Under the pieces are notes generated by a model that made no database searches, was not told the origin of the DNA, and worked only from the letters and a program-made list of their open reading frames with translations. A DNA stretch of 64,000 nt from contig CANTFL010000068.1 of the NCBI GenBank assembly GCA_947650285.1, forward strand, positions 186,001 to 250,000. The letters run 5' to 3'. The DNA comes from Hyaloperonospora brassicae (lineage: Eukaryota; Oomycota; Peronosporomycetes; Peronosporales; Peronosporaceae). Both the position numbers and the translations under genes were made by a program. Shown piece by piece: positions 23,063 through 31,754 of this stretch. Positions within the stretch are counted from its first letter, which is position 1, and each line of letters opens with the position of its first letter.

Positions 23063-23180
23063 GTTAACTATGCGAGGTCAAGCGGAAAGTGAGTGGAACG
23101 GACCAAACAAGTGCTCCCTGTCCCAATGGTGGCCAATGGGTGGCCTCCATATTTTCGATAGTCACACGGTGACTATCAGT

Positions 23181-23193
23181 TAAGGGGGGGGTG
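23181..23193 (+). other. Gy-3 polypurine tract
   Basis: TAAGGGGGGGGTG immediately upstream of the 3' LTR (23195), the plus-strand primer site. Confidence 0.7.
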
Positions 23194-23194
23194 A

Positions 23195-23585
23195 TGTAAC
23201 GGGGCAGCCCGTTACATGAAATTGTCACTTTGAGGAAAGTGACAATAAAGAATATACAGATGTATATTCTTTAAAAAATATCACCAAAGTGGTGATATTG
23301 AAGGGTCGACCAAAGGGTCTGTTCATTGGTTGATATCGTGATGATATCAACCCACCAATCGCCGCAAGACGCGCGCAATGAGTGGTGACGAGACGTCACC
23401 ATACATCCAGTTATATTAGTATAGTTAAACTAAGTCAAACGAAGAGACAGTAGTTTAAAGACTTAATTATATTAATATAACAGTTCTACTTTCACCCTAC
23501 CTACGCTTCCTCGCTTGCCACGTGTACGTCCGTCGGGGCACCCAAATCCCTTGCGTTAAGTTACGCAAGGGTGTGCCCCGTTACA
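23195..23585 (+). repeat. Gy-3 3' LTR
   Basis: 391 bp, TGTAACGGGG to CCCCGTTACA, followed by the target duplication GTTGC at 23586-23590. Confidence 0.95.
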
Positions 23586-23998
23586 GTTGCGCTGCAGCAG
23601 AATCTTTAGCACCTCCGCTGCTCCACAAATCAAGTTGACCGAGAGCCAATGCGGTGCCAATGAGTACAACAGCGACTATCCACAGCGCGTGACTGAATTT
23701 GGACGTTTTTTTCAGCTGCATCGGAAGCTGCTTGGAAACAGCTTTGCTCTCGATTGCCTCGGTCTTACTAAGCAGACGGCCATCCTGGCGAATTTTCTCG
23801 TCCTTCTTCTGCTCTGCCACTATTTCCTTCAGCACCGTCATGGCTTTACGGATAATTCCATCCGTTGGGTGGTGCGTTGCAGCTCGAGTGGGCTTATCCT
23901 TAGCTTCCTCGGGCACGGGATAATACGTACCGCGTGCAGTATTTGTGGAATTACAGCTAACGTTTGTGACGAGGTACGATCCGAAACATTAAATAGGA
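23586..23998 (-). pseudogene. Small tail-anchored membrane protein gene, interrupted by Gy-3
   Basis: The minus-strand frame is open from about 23998 (after a TAA) with no ATG start, so a 5' exon or start is probably missing. It encodes an Asn/Thr-containing segment, a charged helix (AEQKKDEKIRQDGRLLSKTE) and a single C-terminal membrane segment (HALWIVAVVLIGTALALG) followed by a short polar tail. Gy-3 is inserted in the tail codons: a TAA made by the LTR edge (23581-23583) now ends the frame. The target site GTTGC is duplicated at 15526-15530. Beyond the element the same frame would continue about ten residues to a stop at 15494-15496. Family not recognised. The left neighbour is the Myb pseudogene. 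Confidence 0.55.
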
Positions 23999-24004
23999 AA
24001 TCCT

Positions 24005-24330
24005 TATTATCATTTTAGGAGGACGGGTGTGCCCCTAGCAAAAATGGGGTGTGTCCCTAGCAAAAATGGGGTGTGCCCCTAGTCGTGGCCAAAAGAATAT
24101 TGTGATAAATATAGCTGTTGTAATATCAATACATACTGATATTGCTTAGACGACCTAAAGGGTCTACTCATTTGTTGATGTTGTGATTATATCATACCCA
24201 CCAGTCGCTGCTAGACGCGCGCAACGGGTGGTGAGTCGACGTTGTCATCGATTTGGTGATGCTTAATTAATCCGGTCAGGTCAAAACAAAGAACAAGAGA
24301 TATTGGAACTAATTATGATCAATAACTGCT
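24005..24330 (+). repeat. LTR remnant of the Gy-3 type with tandem GTGTGCCCCTAG units
   Basis: 24012-24080 has 2.6 copies of a roughly 22-bp unit (core GGGTGTGCCCCTAG). 24110-24250 aligns with the central Gy-3 LTR: AATATCA...TGATATT hairpin, AAAGGGTCT, TTGTTGATGT, ACCCACCAGTCGCTGC, AGACGCGCGCAA. No defined ends. It abuts the truncated membrane-protein gene. Confidence 0.6.
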
Positions 24331-24482
24331 TTTCTTTTGCCATGACCAAAGTCCTAATCTTAGTCGTTTACCCTTACTCTGTGCAGTGTATAGAGGAATC
24401 AGGGCACTGACCTTCACTATTGCCAGTGAGGGTTGGCCTCACACTGGTAGTCGACTACGTAGCTGCTGGCTGACCCTTACCA

Positions 24483-24790
24483 TCTTGACTTGGCTCTGGC
24501 ATGGGGACTTCCGACTTATGATTGCTATAGTCCAATGACACGCTCATAGGGATTCTCTTCATGGGACAGGAACTCGCGATCAGCAAACGAAGTGGCAATA
24601 AGGAGGCGGATTCGTAGGGGTAGTATCTGCTTGCACCGTGGGTGGGGGAGGTCGAGCGGCGTCGACGAGGTCCCCAACGCAGGATACCGGCGATAAAGCT
24701 TACCTTTCAGGATCACGTTGCATTACGTCTCGTAGATATGGTAGCACAGAATACGCCTTCCTCATTTAACCCTATCTCTACAACAGGGGA
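24483..24790. repeat. Duplicated 0.3-kb flank shared with 34853-35168
   Basis: About 97% identical by eye to 34853-35168. Contains TGGTAGCAC at 24739-24747 on plus. A minus-strand open frame (24525-24716) is conserved in both copies but unrecognised. It is either an internal region of a non-autonomous element whose LTR follows on the right, or a segmental duplication. Confidence 0.7.
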
Positions 24791-25149
24791 TGTAGCGGAG
24801 CTACTAAAGCTCTTTGTCGGAGGAACGCTTTCTGCTCCACGAGCAATTTGGGTCTATAGAAGACACGACTACGAGCCAACAAGCTCAAAAGCTTGGGGCC
24901 CTTGTTCAAGGGAACAAATGTTTCAACGAATCGGCTGCACAACGTACTAAAAATATACGCCTTTACAACGCTTGACGCTTCTTACACGACCTGAGACGCC
25001 ACAACAAGGCACGTGTTTCTATCAGATATATACGAGATCTTAACTTTATTTTGTTGTATCTGTACAAGGCACATTAACCTAAACGTACCTAATCTAGACA
25101 CTAATGCTCTATCTTGGTACCCTTTGAAGATCTCTTATGTGGTGGCTAA

Positions 25150-25728
25150 CACACGTCAGACCCGACAAGGCGCGTTCGAATTGGGCAAAATTAATTGGTC
25201 ATTGGACCGGTGAAACTGCGGCAGACCGATTTGGTACTTGTCAATATCTCGGCAATGCCAATCGTCAGGCCCCAGCTATCTCACCACAAATGAGACAACG
25301 GTTGCTTAGACGGTTCATGGAAGACGCAGAGGCTGAAATCCGCGTCTGGAAACGGATTTGGTTTCTCATGAGTACCATGTGCCTCACCCACTTATGGCAG
25401 GAGCGAAACGATGCGGTGTTCAGGGGAGTCCTGACTACGACATCGCATAGTGTTACTCGTTTTTGGGAGTCAGGGATACGTCAACTCCTTGCGCTGGCCA
25501 AACGCGAACATTGCGGTATCAGTACTGTCGTCCAAGGGGCTCTCTTGCACGCCGGCATCGAACTTTTTACCCAAGTACCTCGAGACATCGAGTCTTCTCT
25601 GGGTCTTCGTCACGAAACTCTTCCGGATCCGGACTTGATTTCCTGGCTCAGGAGCTTTCAGACATCTTGTACATATTCACGTGTTAATAGACCGTCATGA
25701 AATCTCTCTCACACGTCAGACCCGACAA
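25150..25728 (+). mobile_element. 5'-truncated LINE insertion with 19-bp target duplication
   Basis: CACACGTCAGACCCGACAA occurs at 25150-25168 and again at 25710-25728, once in the uninterrupted copy near 35535. The insert (25169-25709, 541 bp) is the coding 3' end of a non-LTR retrotransposon. The long target duplication and 5' truncation are hallmarks of target-primed reverse transcription. The 3' end is TCTCTCT with no poly-A. Confidence 0.85.
25169..25700 (+). pseudogene. LINE ORF2 C-terminal fragment
   Basis: About 177 residues, open to TGA at 25698. The hallmark is the Trp-rich helix CLTHLWQERNDAVFRG, preceded by AEIRVWKRIWFLMS, typical of the region after RT in many eukaryotic LINEs (W.ERN..VF). 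RT and endonuclease domains are absent because of the truncation, so it cannot act alone. The frame runs straight into the insertion on the left and reads through the duplicated LTR bases. Confidence 0.7.
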
Positions 25729-25891
25729 ACTGATACGGTCTTCTAGTATCAAAATTAATGGGAGCTCATCCTAGGTGTGTACCACACATGTTACACGGCT
25801 ATCCACCGACGTGTAATCCCCGTTACAGTTGACGTCCCGTTGTGGTAAGAGGGCCCTCTTACCTTCGACGAGACGACCCCTGTCTAGACAG

Positions 25892-25946
25892 AGACGAGGA
25901 CCTCCGCAAAGCCAGGTCAAAACTGGTTGTGCGGAGGTCCTCGTCT
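25892..25946. repeat. Perfect 17-bp inverted repeat (hairpin)
   Basis: 25892-25908 and 25930-25946 are exact reverse complements with a 21-nt loop that itself contains a CCAG/CTGG pair. Located 66 bp from the LTR end at 25826 and 270 bp upstream of the lipase ATG. Confidence 0.9.
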
Positions 25947-26215
25947 ATGTCCGATGTTGCTAGAAAAGCCCGAATCGGGAAGTGAGTGTTACTAGACCAT
26001 GCACGGCACAGCTGTGTCGTTATGCCGCAATTTTTCTCAACGACAAGAGTGAGTCGCTCGATCGTCAGCATTGTAATCCATGACACTCTCTTACTGTCGT
26101 CAAGCCGAGGAGCACAAAGTGCTACCACGCGTTCATTTCTCATTAAACTTCCCAACTCGACACTCGACCTCGTACTACTTGCCTTTGCCTCCATTGCGCA
26201 CGTACAAGTGCAACA

Positions 26216-27490
26216 ATGTTTGTGTTGTTCCGCGATACTGTCTTCGTGATCCTCATCACAGCGCTGTCGCTTGCCAATACACGAGCGACGAATTCGTACC
26301 CGATCGTGCTCGTCAGCGGATTCTTTGGCTGGGGCCGTGACGAGTTTTCGGGTTTCCGGTACTGGGGTGGCATTCAAGGGGATTTCCAGGATGAGCTCAC
26401 GGCTCGAGGGTATAAGGTCTATACTGCTGCAGTCGGTCCCTTTTCAAGCAACTGGGATCGGGCTTGTGAGCTGTACGCTATTATCAAAGGCGGACAGGTC
26501 GACTATGGCAAGCAACACTCAGCGACGCACAAGCACCTTCGCTTTGGACGCAACTACACGGGCCTCTACACAAAGTGGGGCAAAGTCAACTCGGATGGCT
26601 CGGTCAACAAGGTCCACCTCATCGGACACAGTATGGGTGGCCAGACAATACGAATGTTGGCTCAGATGCTCGCGCATGGTACCACCGGTGCACCCGTCGA
26701 GGAAGATCCGTCGTCGCATCCGTTGTTCGCTGGTGGGAAGAGCTGGGTGCACTCGATAACGACTATTTCAGCGCCAAACCAAGGCACGACCCTCGCCGAC
26801 GGCTTCTCAGTCATTGGTGACGAAATCAAAGACCTGGTTGCAGGTGTATATGGCATAATCGGGATCCTTGGAATCAAGGTCGAGAAGTTCTATGACATCA
26901 AACTGGATCAATGGGGGATTTCAAGTAAGCGGGCAGGCGAGACGCTGCAAGCGTACCTCGACCGCATCTTTTCCAGCACGATCTTTGATCCGAGCTTTCA
27001 AGACGCTTGTCTCTGGAGTTTGTCCACTCGTGGTGCGAAAGAAGAAGCGACGTGGGTGAAGACGCTTAGTGACGTGTACTACTACAGCTACACCACTGTG
27101 GCCACGTTCGGTGCGCGAGACTTTTTCTTTCGCAAGATCGCGCTGCCTCGTCTACTGACTGTGATGCTGTTCCTCCAACCATTATCAGTCTTTCTTGGTG
27201 GGCGGTATGCGCCTGACAGTATGGACCTCTCTACGAAGTGGCAGCCGAATGATGGCCTCGTAAACTCGATTTCGATGGCCTCCGACGGTGTCGGGAGTGT
27301 CACTACGTTCACCGATGCCGATGCGTCTCAACTGGGCACGTGGAATGTAATGCCGCAACTGAAACGATTTGACCATATTGGCATTACTGGCAACACGATA
27401 CACTCGGAGGTGTTTGATGTGTACGAGAGACATGCTGCACTGTTGGCATCTCTGCCGACTACCTCTGCTGTCCCGTCGACTGCAAAATGA
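26216..27490 (+). CDS. Secreted bacterial-type (family I.5/I.6-like) triacylglycerol lipase
   Basis: 424 aa, intronless. Residues 1-24 form a signal peptide (hydrophobic VFVILITALSLA, likely cut after TRA), so it is secreted. The mature enzyme starts YPIVLVSGFFGWG. Nucleophile Ser139 lies in GHSMGG, the acid is Asp346 in QPNDGLVNS, and the base is His387 in FDHIGI. HKHLRFGRNY (105-114), Asp42 in GRDE and KLDQWG (229-234) match the zinc site and arginine region of thermophilic Bacillus-type lipases. It should hydrolyse acylglycerols outside the cell. Intact, while its surroundings are transposons. The start is the first ATG after a stop-rich leader. A downstream frame to 27692 (RKLSAATASVETKSD) might be a lost C-terminal extension. 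Confidence 0.9.
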   Translation: MFVLFRDTVFVILITALSLANTRATNSYPIVLVSGFFGWGRDEFSGFRYWGGIQGDFQDELTARGYKVYTAAVGPFSSNWDRACELYAIIKGGQVDYGKQHSATHKHLRFGRNYTGLYTKWGKVNSDGSVNKVHLIGHSMGGQTIRMLAQMLAHGTTGAPVEEDPSSHPLFAGGKSWVHSITTISAPNQGTTLADGFSVIGDEIKDLVAGVYGIIGILGIKVEKFYDIKLDQWGISSKRAGETLQAYLDRIFSSTIFDPSFQDACLWSLSTRGAKEEATWVKTLSDVYYYSYTTVATFGARDFFFRKIALPRLLTVMLFLQPLSVFLGGRYAPDSMDLSTKWQPNDGLVNSISMASDGVGSVTTFTDADASQLGTWNVMPQLKRFDHIGITGNTIHSEVFDVYERHAALLASLPTTSAVPSTAK

Positions 27491-27777
27491 CTCGATCGGA
27501 GCCGCTGTAAAACTCAACGCGGCCATTCGAAAGCTATCTGCAGCAACAGCAAGCGTAGAGACCAAGAGCGATCTGGAAGGTTTGTGCAAGAGTCCTAAGA
27601 ACACATACACCCAGAACTACTGCACCAAGATGCTAGAGTACATGCCTACGCGTCACCTACGAGGATATCAGGCAACTGTTCCACATGAATGAAGGTGTGT
27701 CATTGCTTCCACTAGCGTGTCCAAGTGACTTGACGAGTGGACGTAGAGCCCTACTAGGCGCGGTAGAGTTTACCTAA
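27491..27777 (+). other. Lipase to GST intergenic region with possible coding tail
   Basis: 27480-27692 is open in a frame different from the lipase and reads KLNAAIRKLSAATASVETKSD, then KNTYTQNYCTKMLEY. It is plausible as a former C-terminal extension after a frameshift, but no family is recognised. Nothing else is seen before the convergent GST stop. Confidence 0.3.
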
Positions 27778-28504
27778 CTACAGGTACAATCCGTTGAGCT
27801 GCAAGCCACATCGTACTGCGTACGCAAAGTTTGTAAAGAGAGGAAAGTCGCACAGGTACGGCACGTTGGGGTCCACGAGATACTGATGGCCATCCAGAGA
27901 CGACTCCCACAGTCTCAATTCGCACTCGACCGGCACCCACTTCGCATTCACAACTGCGATATCGCGTTTCTCATGTGGAAATCGGCGCAAGTAGACGACC
28001 AAATCGCCCACGACGGACAAGATCTTGCTCGATTCATGCAAACGGGACTGCGACACGGCGTACAGAGCTGGGGACCGTGGCATACAAGGTGCCTCGTCGT
28101 ACGCCTTCTCCAGGTACGCCAAGATCGCGTCAGATTCGAACACGGTTGTACGACCCTGCGACATGCTGACCGTCGGAATCGCAACGTGTCCGACATTGCT
28201 GTCTCGTCGACATTGCTGTCTCGTCGACATTGCTCGGACCTTCACGTGTCACTGTCGTTGTTGACCTTGTTGCAGTTGCATCGATTGTTTGTCCAGCTGT
28301 TCGCTCCTCCTCGGCCTGTTGTCGTGTCGGCTCAACTGGCTCGACGAGGACCGGGATCCGCATGCGCGGATTCAGCGCGCGAAAGAACGGCGTCTTGAGC
28401 ACACCACTCGAGAAGCTGATACAGACACTACGGTAGGGCAGTCGCTTCTCCTTGGGGGCAATCAAAATGCGCCAAGCTGCACGAGAGAGACACACATATG
28501 ACAA
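27778..28504 (-). pseudogene. Glutathione S-transferase, frameshifted by a short tandem duplication
   Basis: The N-terminal thioredoxin-fold part (about 28330-28490) reads CLSRAAWRILIAPKEKRLPY and LKTPFFRALNPRMRIPVLVE; the C-terminal part (27778-28180) reads VAIPTV, FESDAILAYLEKAYDE and a helical domain ending NGLYL. GSTs conjugate glutathione to electrophiles in the cytosol. The parts are in different frames: a 17-bp unit is repeated at 28194-28210 and 28211-28227 plus 7 bp. Removing both extra copies (34 bp) brings the frames together. The true start lies upstream, probably across an intron near 28480-28560. A Thr/Ala-rich insertion (about 28240-28320) is unusual for GSTs. Confidence 0.7.
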
Positions 28505-31500
28505 TAGGAAACGTTTGTTCAGACCGTGACACAGAGGACTGTCGGCCGTAACAGGACAAGCGCAGAGCCTTTCGTCGATGCACTACAAAAAAGAAAAAGA
28601 GGCGAAGTGGAGTAGTGGTATCGCACCTTGCGGACTGCCGGATCTCCACTAGACCACACGCTCGTGCGGCATCGGAGCCGACTGCATCATCCCATGATTA
28701 CCGGAGACCAAGTTGTTTGCTTGCGAAGCCGTCGCCATCACGTTGGGGACGGACGGACAGACGGACGGCCAGCTGGCTCGCTGGCTGGCTCTCGGTGGGT
28801 GGGTGTGGGTGATGGGTCTTTTGGTCGGTTGTTGTGTGCACGTACACCACGGGCGACCTGCGACAACAACGCCGTCGGGTCTCTGTCCCGCTGGACTGCA
28901 AGTTCAAGCGATTCAAGTTGAGTAGACGAAGGACTATCACGTACAACCTGCCTACGAAAGGTCGCAAACTCTGCGCGATCGAACATGTACATTGTGTGGA
29001 ACAGCTCTGTGGGATTACACGTTTCGACTCGTAGTCACGTGTTGTTGCAGAGTCTTGCTCTCTCTCTCGCAGAAGTCGACAACACCATAATCATTTGTCC
29101 AATGCTTTGTTCGTGGTGTAAATCATCTATAACCTGTAACATTATTCGATCTCCGGCACTCCGCTACTCCTCACCCCATACTTCGTATTACACACATCTC
29201 AGACGATAGATGGTTGAGCACGCTACCAGCTTCATTTCTTTAGTCTCGGATTCAAACTGACAAATATTTTGCGAAGTTATAGGACACTGAAGCTCAGAGA
29301 ATTTTGTGCATAATGGCTCGCGACGAGCCACCTTTGGCCGCCACAAAAAACCCGGGCGTACTTATTTTACTCGATTTTTTCGAATTTTCCCTCGCAGCCT
29401 CATTTAAAGTAGATGAATCAACGCAAAAGAACCATTTTCGGTGCCTTAAAAGTGCAAAAATGACTCTTTCACCCTTTACGGCATCGTTTTGCCTGTTTAT
29501 GTCTTCTATTAACTATAAAAGGACGCGTGCAATTAACCAATTCTATTGCAAAACTCGCTAATTGGCAGCAACTAAAATATTCACGCACGTTAGTATTGAA
29601 TACACACCTTACGATGCGACCGATACTTCTCCACGGCGTATTACACGGCCTTCCTAGTTGGAATCTTGCGATACATTTCTATGTACCAGAGGCAATTTTT
29701 AGCATGGCGGCGAATGGCAGTGAGAGAGACAGATGCAAGGGATTTTGGGAATATCTTCTCGAGGTCTTATAAGTGCAGTCGCGATTATTTCGTGCATGGC
29801 ATTTTTATTCTCCCCAGAACATTTTGATGGAGATGAGGTCGCAATGGATATTACGGTAAAAGGATGAGGGTGCTGGCAGCAGTGATAGTCTTTTCCAAAA
29901 GCCAGTTTCGGCTGTGAAATCAAATTGGTTTTGGATGACATTGCGAGCGCAGCAGAACCCTAATACCTTGAAGGTGTCGTAGCCATTTGATAATGCGCAG
30001 CGTGTTGGTAATTGCGACTGATTCGTACTTTAGTTGGTGTTGGAAACGTGCAAAAGACGTGCTTATTGCGTGCAGTGCGACGGAAGCGTTAAAACGGCGA
30101 ATTCGATTTTGCAGGAACGGCGATAAATATTATTTTTTCATTTTCAAATTTGGCCACCAAAATAACGTTACAGGTTATAGGTGATGCGCACCATAGTGGA
30201 TTACGTCCCAGGTGCCATGGATTAGATCTCCCTCAACAACCGCAGGGAACAACAGGTCTTTGTAGGATAGCGGTGAGGGCTGTGTAGGATGTTTAGGGCA
30301 CGAGATCCTACTCTTGGGTAAGAATGGCTAGCTGCATACTGCGTCGTTGGTAAAACCCGAACGTCGAATAAGTGCTGGGCACTATACGATGTCGGTGTGC
30401 ATCTACTCGGACTACCTTCTACCACTCCTCGCTGACTCCTTTGACTGGATCAACACGACGAATGTCACGGGATAAACACCGGGCACGTGGAATCGGGTAT
30501 CGAGTCCGGGGTGCAAACACGTCGCTGAAGTCGCAAAATGCCAGGAACCACTCTGATCACGCCAACACCACTGACGCACCGGGGTGGGGCCGATCATATC
30601 AAATTCAGGCAAGTCCGATTTGTGGCACAAGGAACTGCGCGCGGCGACCGAGGTCGGCAACTTAGAGGCTGACGTGAAGTAGCAGGAACTAGGTGGACGA
30701 CGACCGATGACGGCATCCTCCTCACCCTAATTGTCTTAGCTGTTGCGTACACTTCATTTTGCACGTCGCGCTGCCTCCCGCAGCGCAAGCACCGGCGGGA
30801 ATGCCCCTTCTATTTAATCTGGGCCTCACCATTAGATACTTTCTGCACAGGATAGGGAACCCGTTGTCCTTCTCTTTAAGGGTCTTCGTCGCTTGGTCTT
30901 TGATCCTCGAAGGCGCAAATTGAGAGGTGATCTGCATATTGCGTCTATCAAAGTGTTATAAACTCGAAGCTGCCTTGACGATTTAGTTTGTAACGGGTCT
31001 GATAGAGCGAAATGCGATGGTCTCGAGACGATACTGTAGAGCTAAAACCCATGAGCTAATGGTTTAGATGCAACATCTCCGTGTCACCTGAACACGGCGG
31101 GATGGAAGGATGAGCGAAACACTTTCCTGTGCACTGTGACATGCAGTCGGCGACGATTTGCACCACGTGGGCGTCATCTTTCTTCAGTGAATCGCGGGTG
31201 TTCTGTAGCACTGTGTCACCAGACCATGAGGACAATGACCAGATAGTCTTTTACAATTTTAGGCAATCGGTTATATAGCTTTCAGAATGTAATCGCCCCT
31301 TGCTTCCACCAGGACGACATCTATCTTTCTTTTAGCTGGTTCTTTCCCCGGGCTTAAACACCGGGCTTTACGGAAGACACTCGCATAGAGCACAAGGACC
31401 GGAAATCAAGCCCGAACGCACGTAGGGTAATATGGGCTCTCAAAATGGTGGCTGTGAATCCACACCAGCTGTCCCAGACATTTCATCTTTGTAAAGGGAT

Positions 31501-31525
31501 AGTCCGTTCCATAACACTACCAGTA
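28505..31525. other. 3-kb stretch without a supported gene
   Basis: Contains (GGAC)n/(TGGC)n simple sequence at 28741-28800, a 7-bp-arm palindrome at 29315-29331 (TGGCTCG...CGAGCCA), T-rich sequence at 29350-29560, and modest open frames on both strands at 28738-28992, 30222-30425 and 30412-30660 that show no family I can name. The 30200-30950 block is GC-richer and may be a decayed coding sequence on minus. Confidence 0.5.
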
Positions 31526-31529
31526 TTAG

Positions 31530-31740
31530 GAATGGTAAAAAAGAATAGTATGTCAAATCTTCGTGTTACAGTATCGCTACATAGTAATATTGCTTAGATG
31601 ACCCGAGGGTCTTCTCATTCGTTGATGTTGTGATTAAATCATACCCACCAGTCGCTGCTAGACGCAAGCAACAAGCAATTAGTAGACGTTGTCATAGATT
31701 TGGTAATGCTAAATTGATTGAGTGTAGCGTGAAAAAGATG
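31530..31740 (+). repeat. LTR remnant of the Gy-3 type
   Basis: 31570-31720 aligns with 24125-24265: TAATATTGCTTAGA, GGGTCT, TTGATGTTGTGATT, ATCATACCCACCAGTCGCTGC, AGACGTTGTCAT. No LTR ends preserved. Confidence 0.55.
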
Positions 31741-31754
31741 ATACATACAGTGCG

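Larger units (their letters stand above)
15531..23585 (+). mobile_element. Gy-3: full-length Ty3/Gypsy chromodomain retrotransposon
   Basis: About 8.05 kb with two LTRs (393 and 391 bp, roughly 98% identical by eye), 5-bp target duplication, a TGGTAGCAC primer site, gag, protease, RT, RNase H, integrase with chromodomain, an antisense gene and a polypurine tract. Few lesions: a stop in gag, a foreign block in protease, TAA at 18986 and 20713, one lost C near 19415, and a shift at a G9 run near 21370. The insertion is recent compared with Gy-2. The whole element is densely tiled by short perfect inverted repeats (see findings). Confidence 0.92.
24791..25826 (-). repeat. LTR (minus orientation) of the Gy-4 type, split by a LINE fragment
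   Basis: Ends TGTAAC (minus, 25826) and GCTCCGCTACA-like (24791). Removing the LINE insert and one target copy leaves about 476 bp, near-identical to 35169-35650 (482 bp). It carries the same left flank as that copy but no element on its right. Confidence 0.75.

Noticed and set aside
15531..23585. CRISPR-like reading of the many short palindromes
   Set aside because: The stems differ in sequence, there is no constant repeat with spacers, and they lie within eukaryotic retrotransposon coding sequence.
25859..26377. 172-codon minus-strand frame over the lipase promoter and start
   Set aside because: Overlaps the signal-peptide region of a well-supported gene and shows no domain; most likely chance.
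27369..27692. Separate small gene downstream of the lipase
   Set aside because: The first part overlaps the lipase in another frame; only the last 70 codons look coding and may be a lost lipase tail, so it is noted but not called.
28600..28670. tRNA-like stretch (GTGGAGTAGTGGTATCGC)
   Set aside because: Has an A-box-like sequence but no B box (GGTTCGANTCC) or cloverleaf I could draw.
30222..30945. Minus-strand open frames as a possible Gypsy protease
   Set aside because: I could not find the D[ST]G or ILGMPW motifs; left unassigned.
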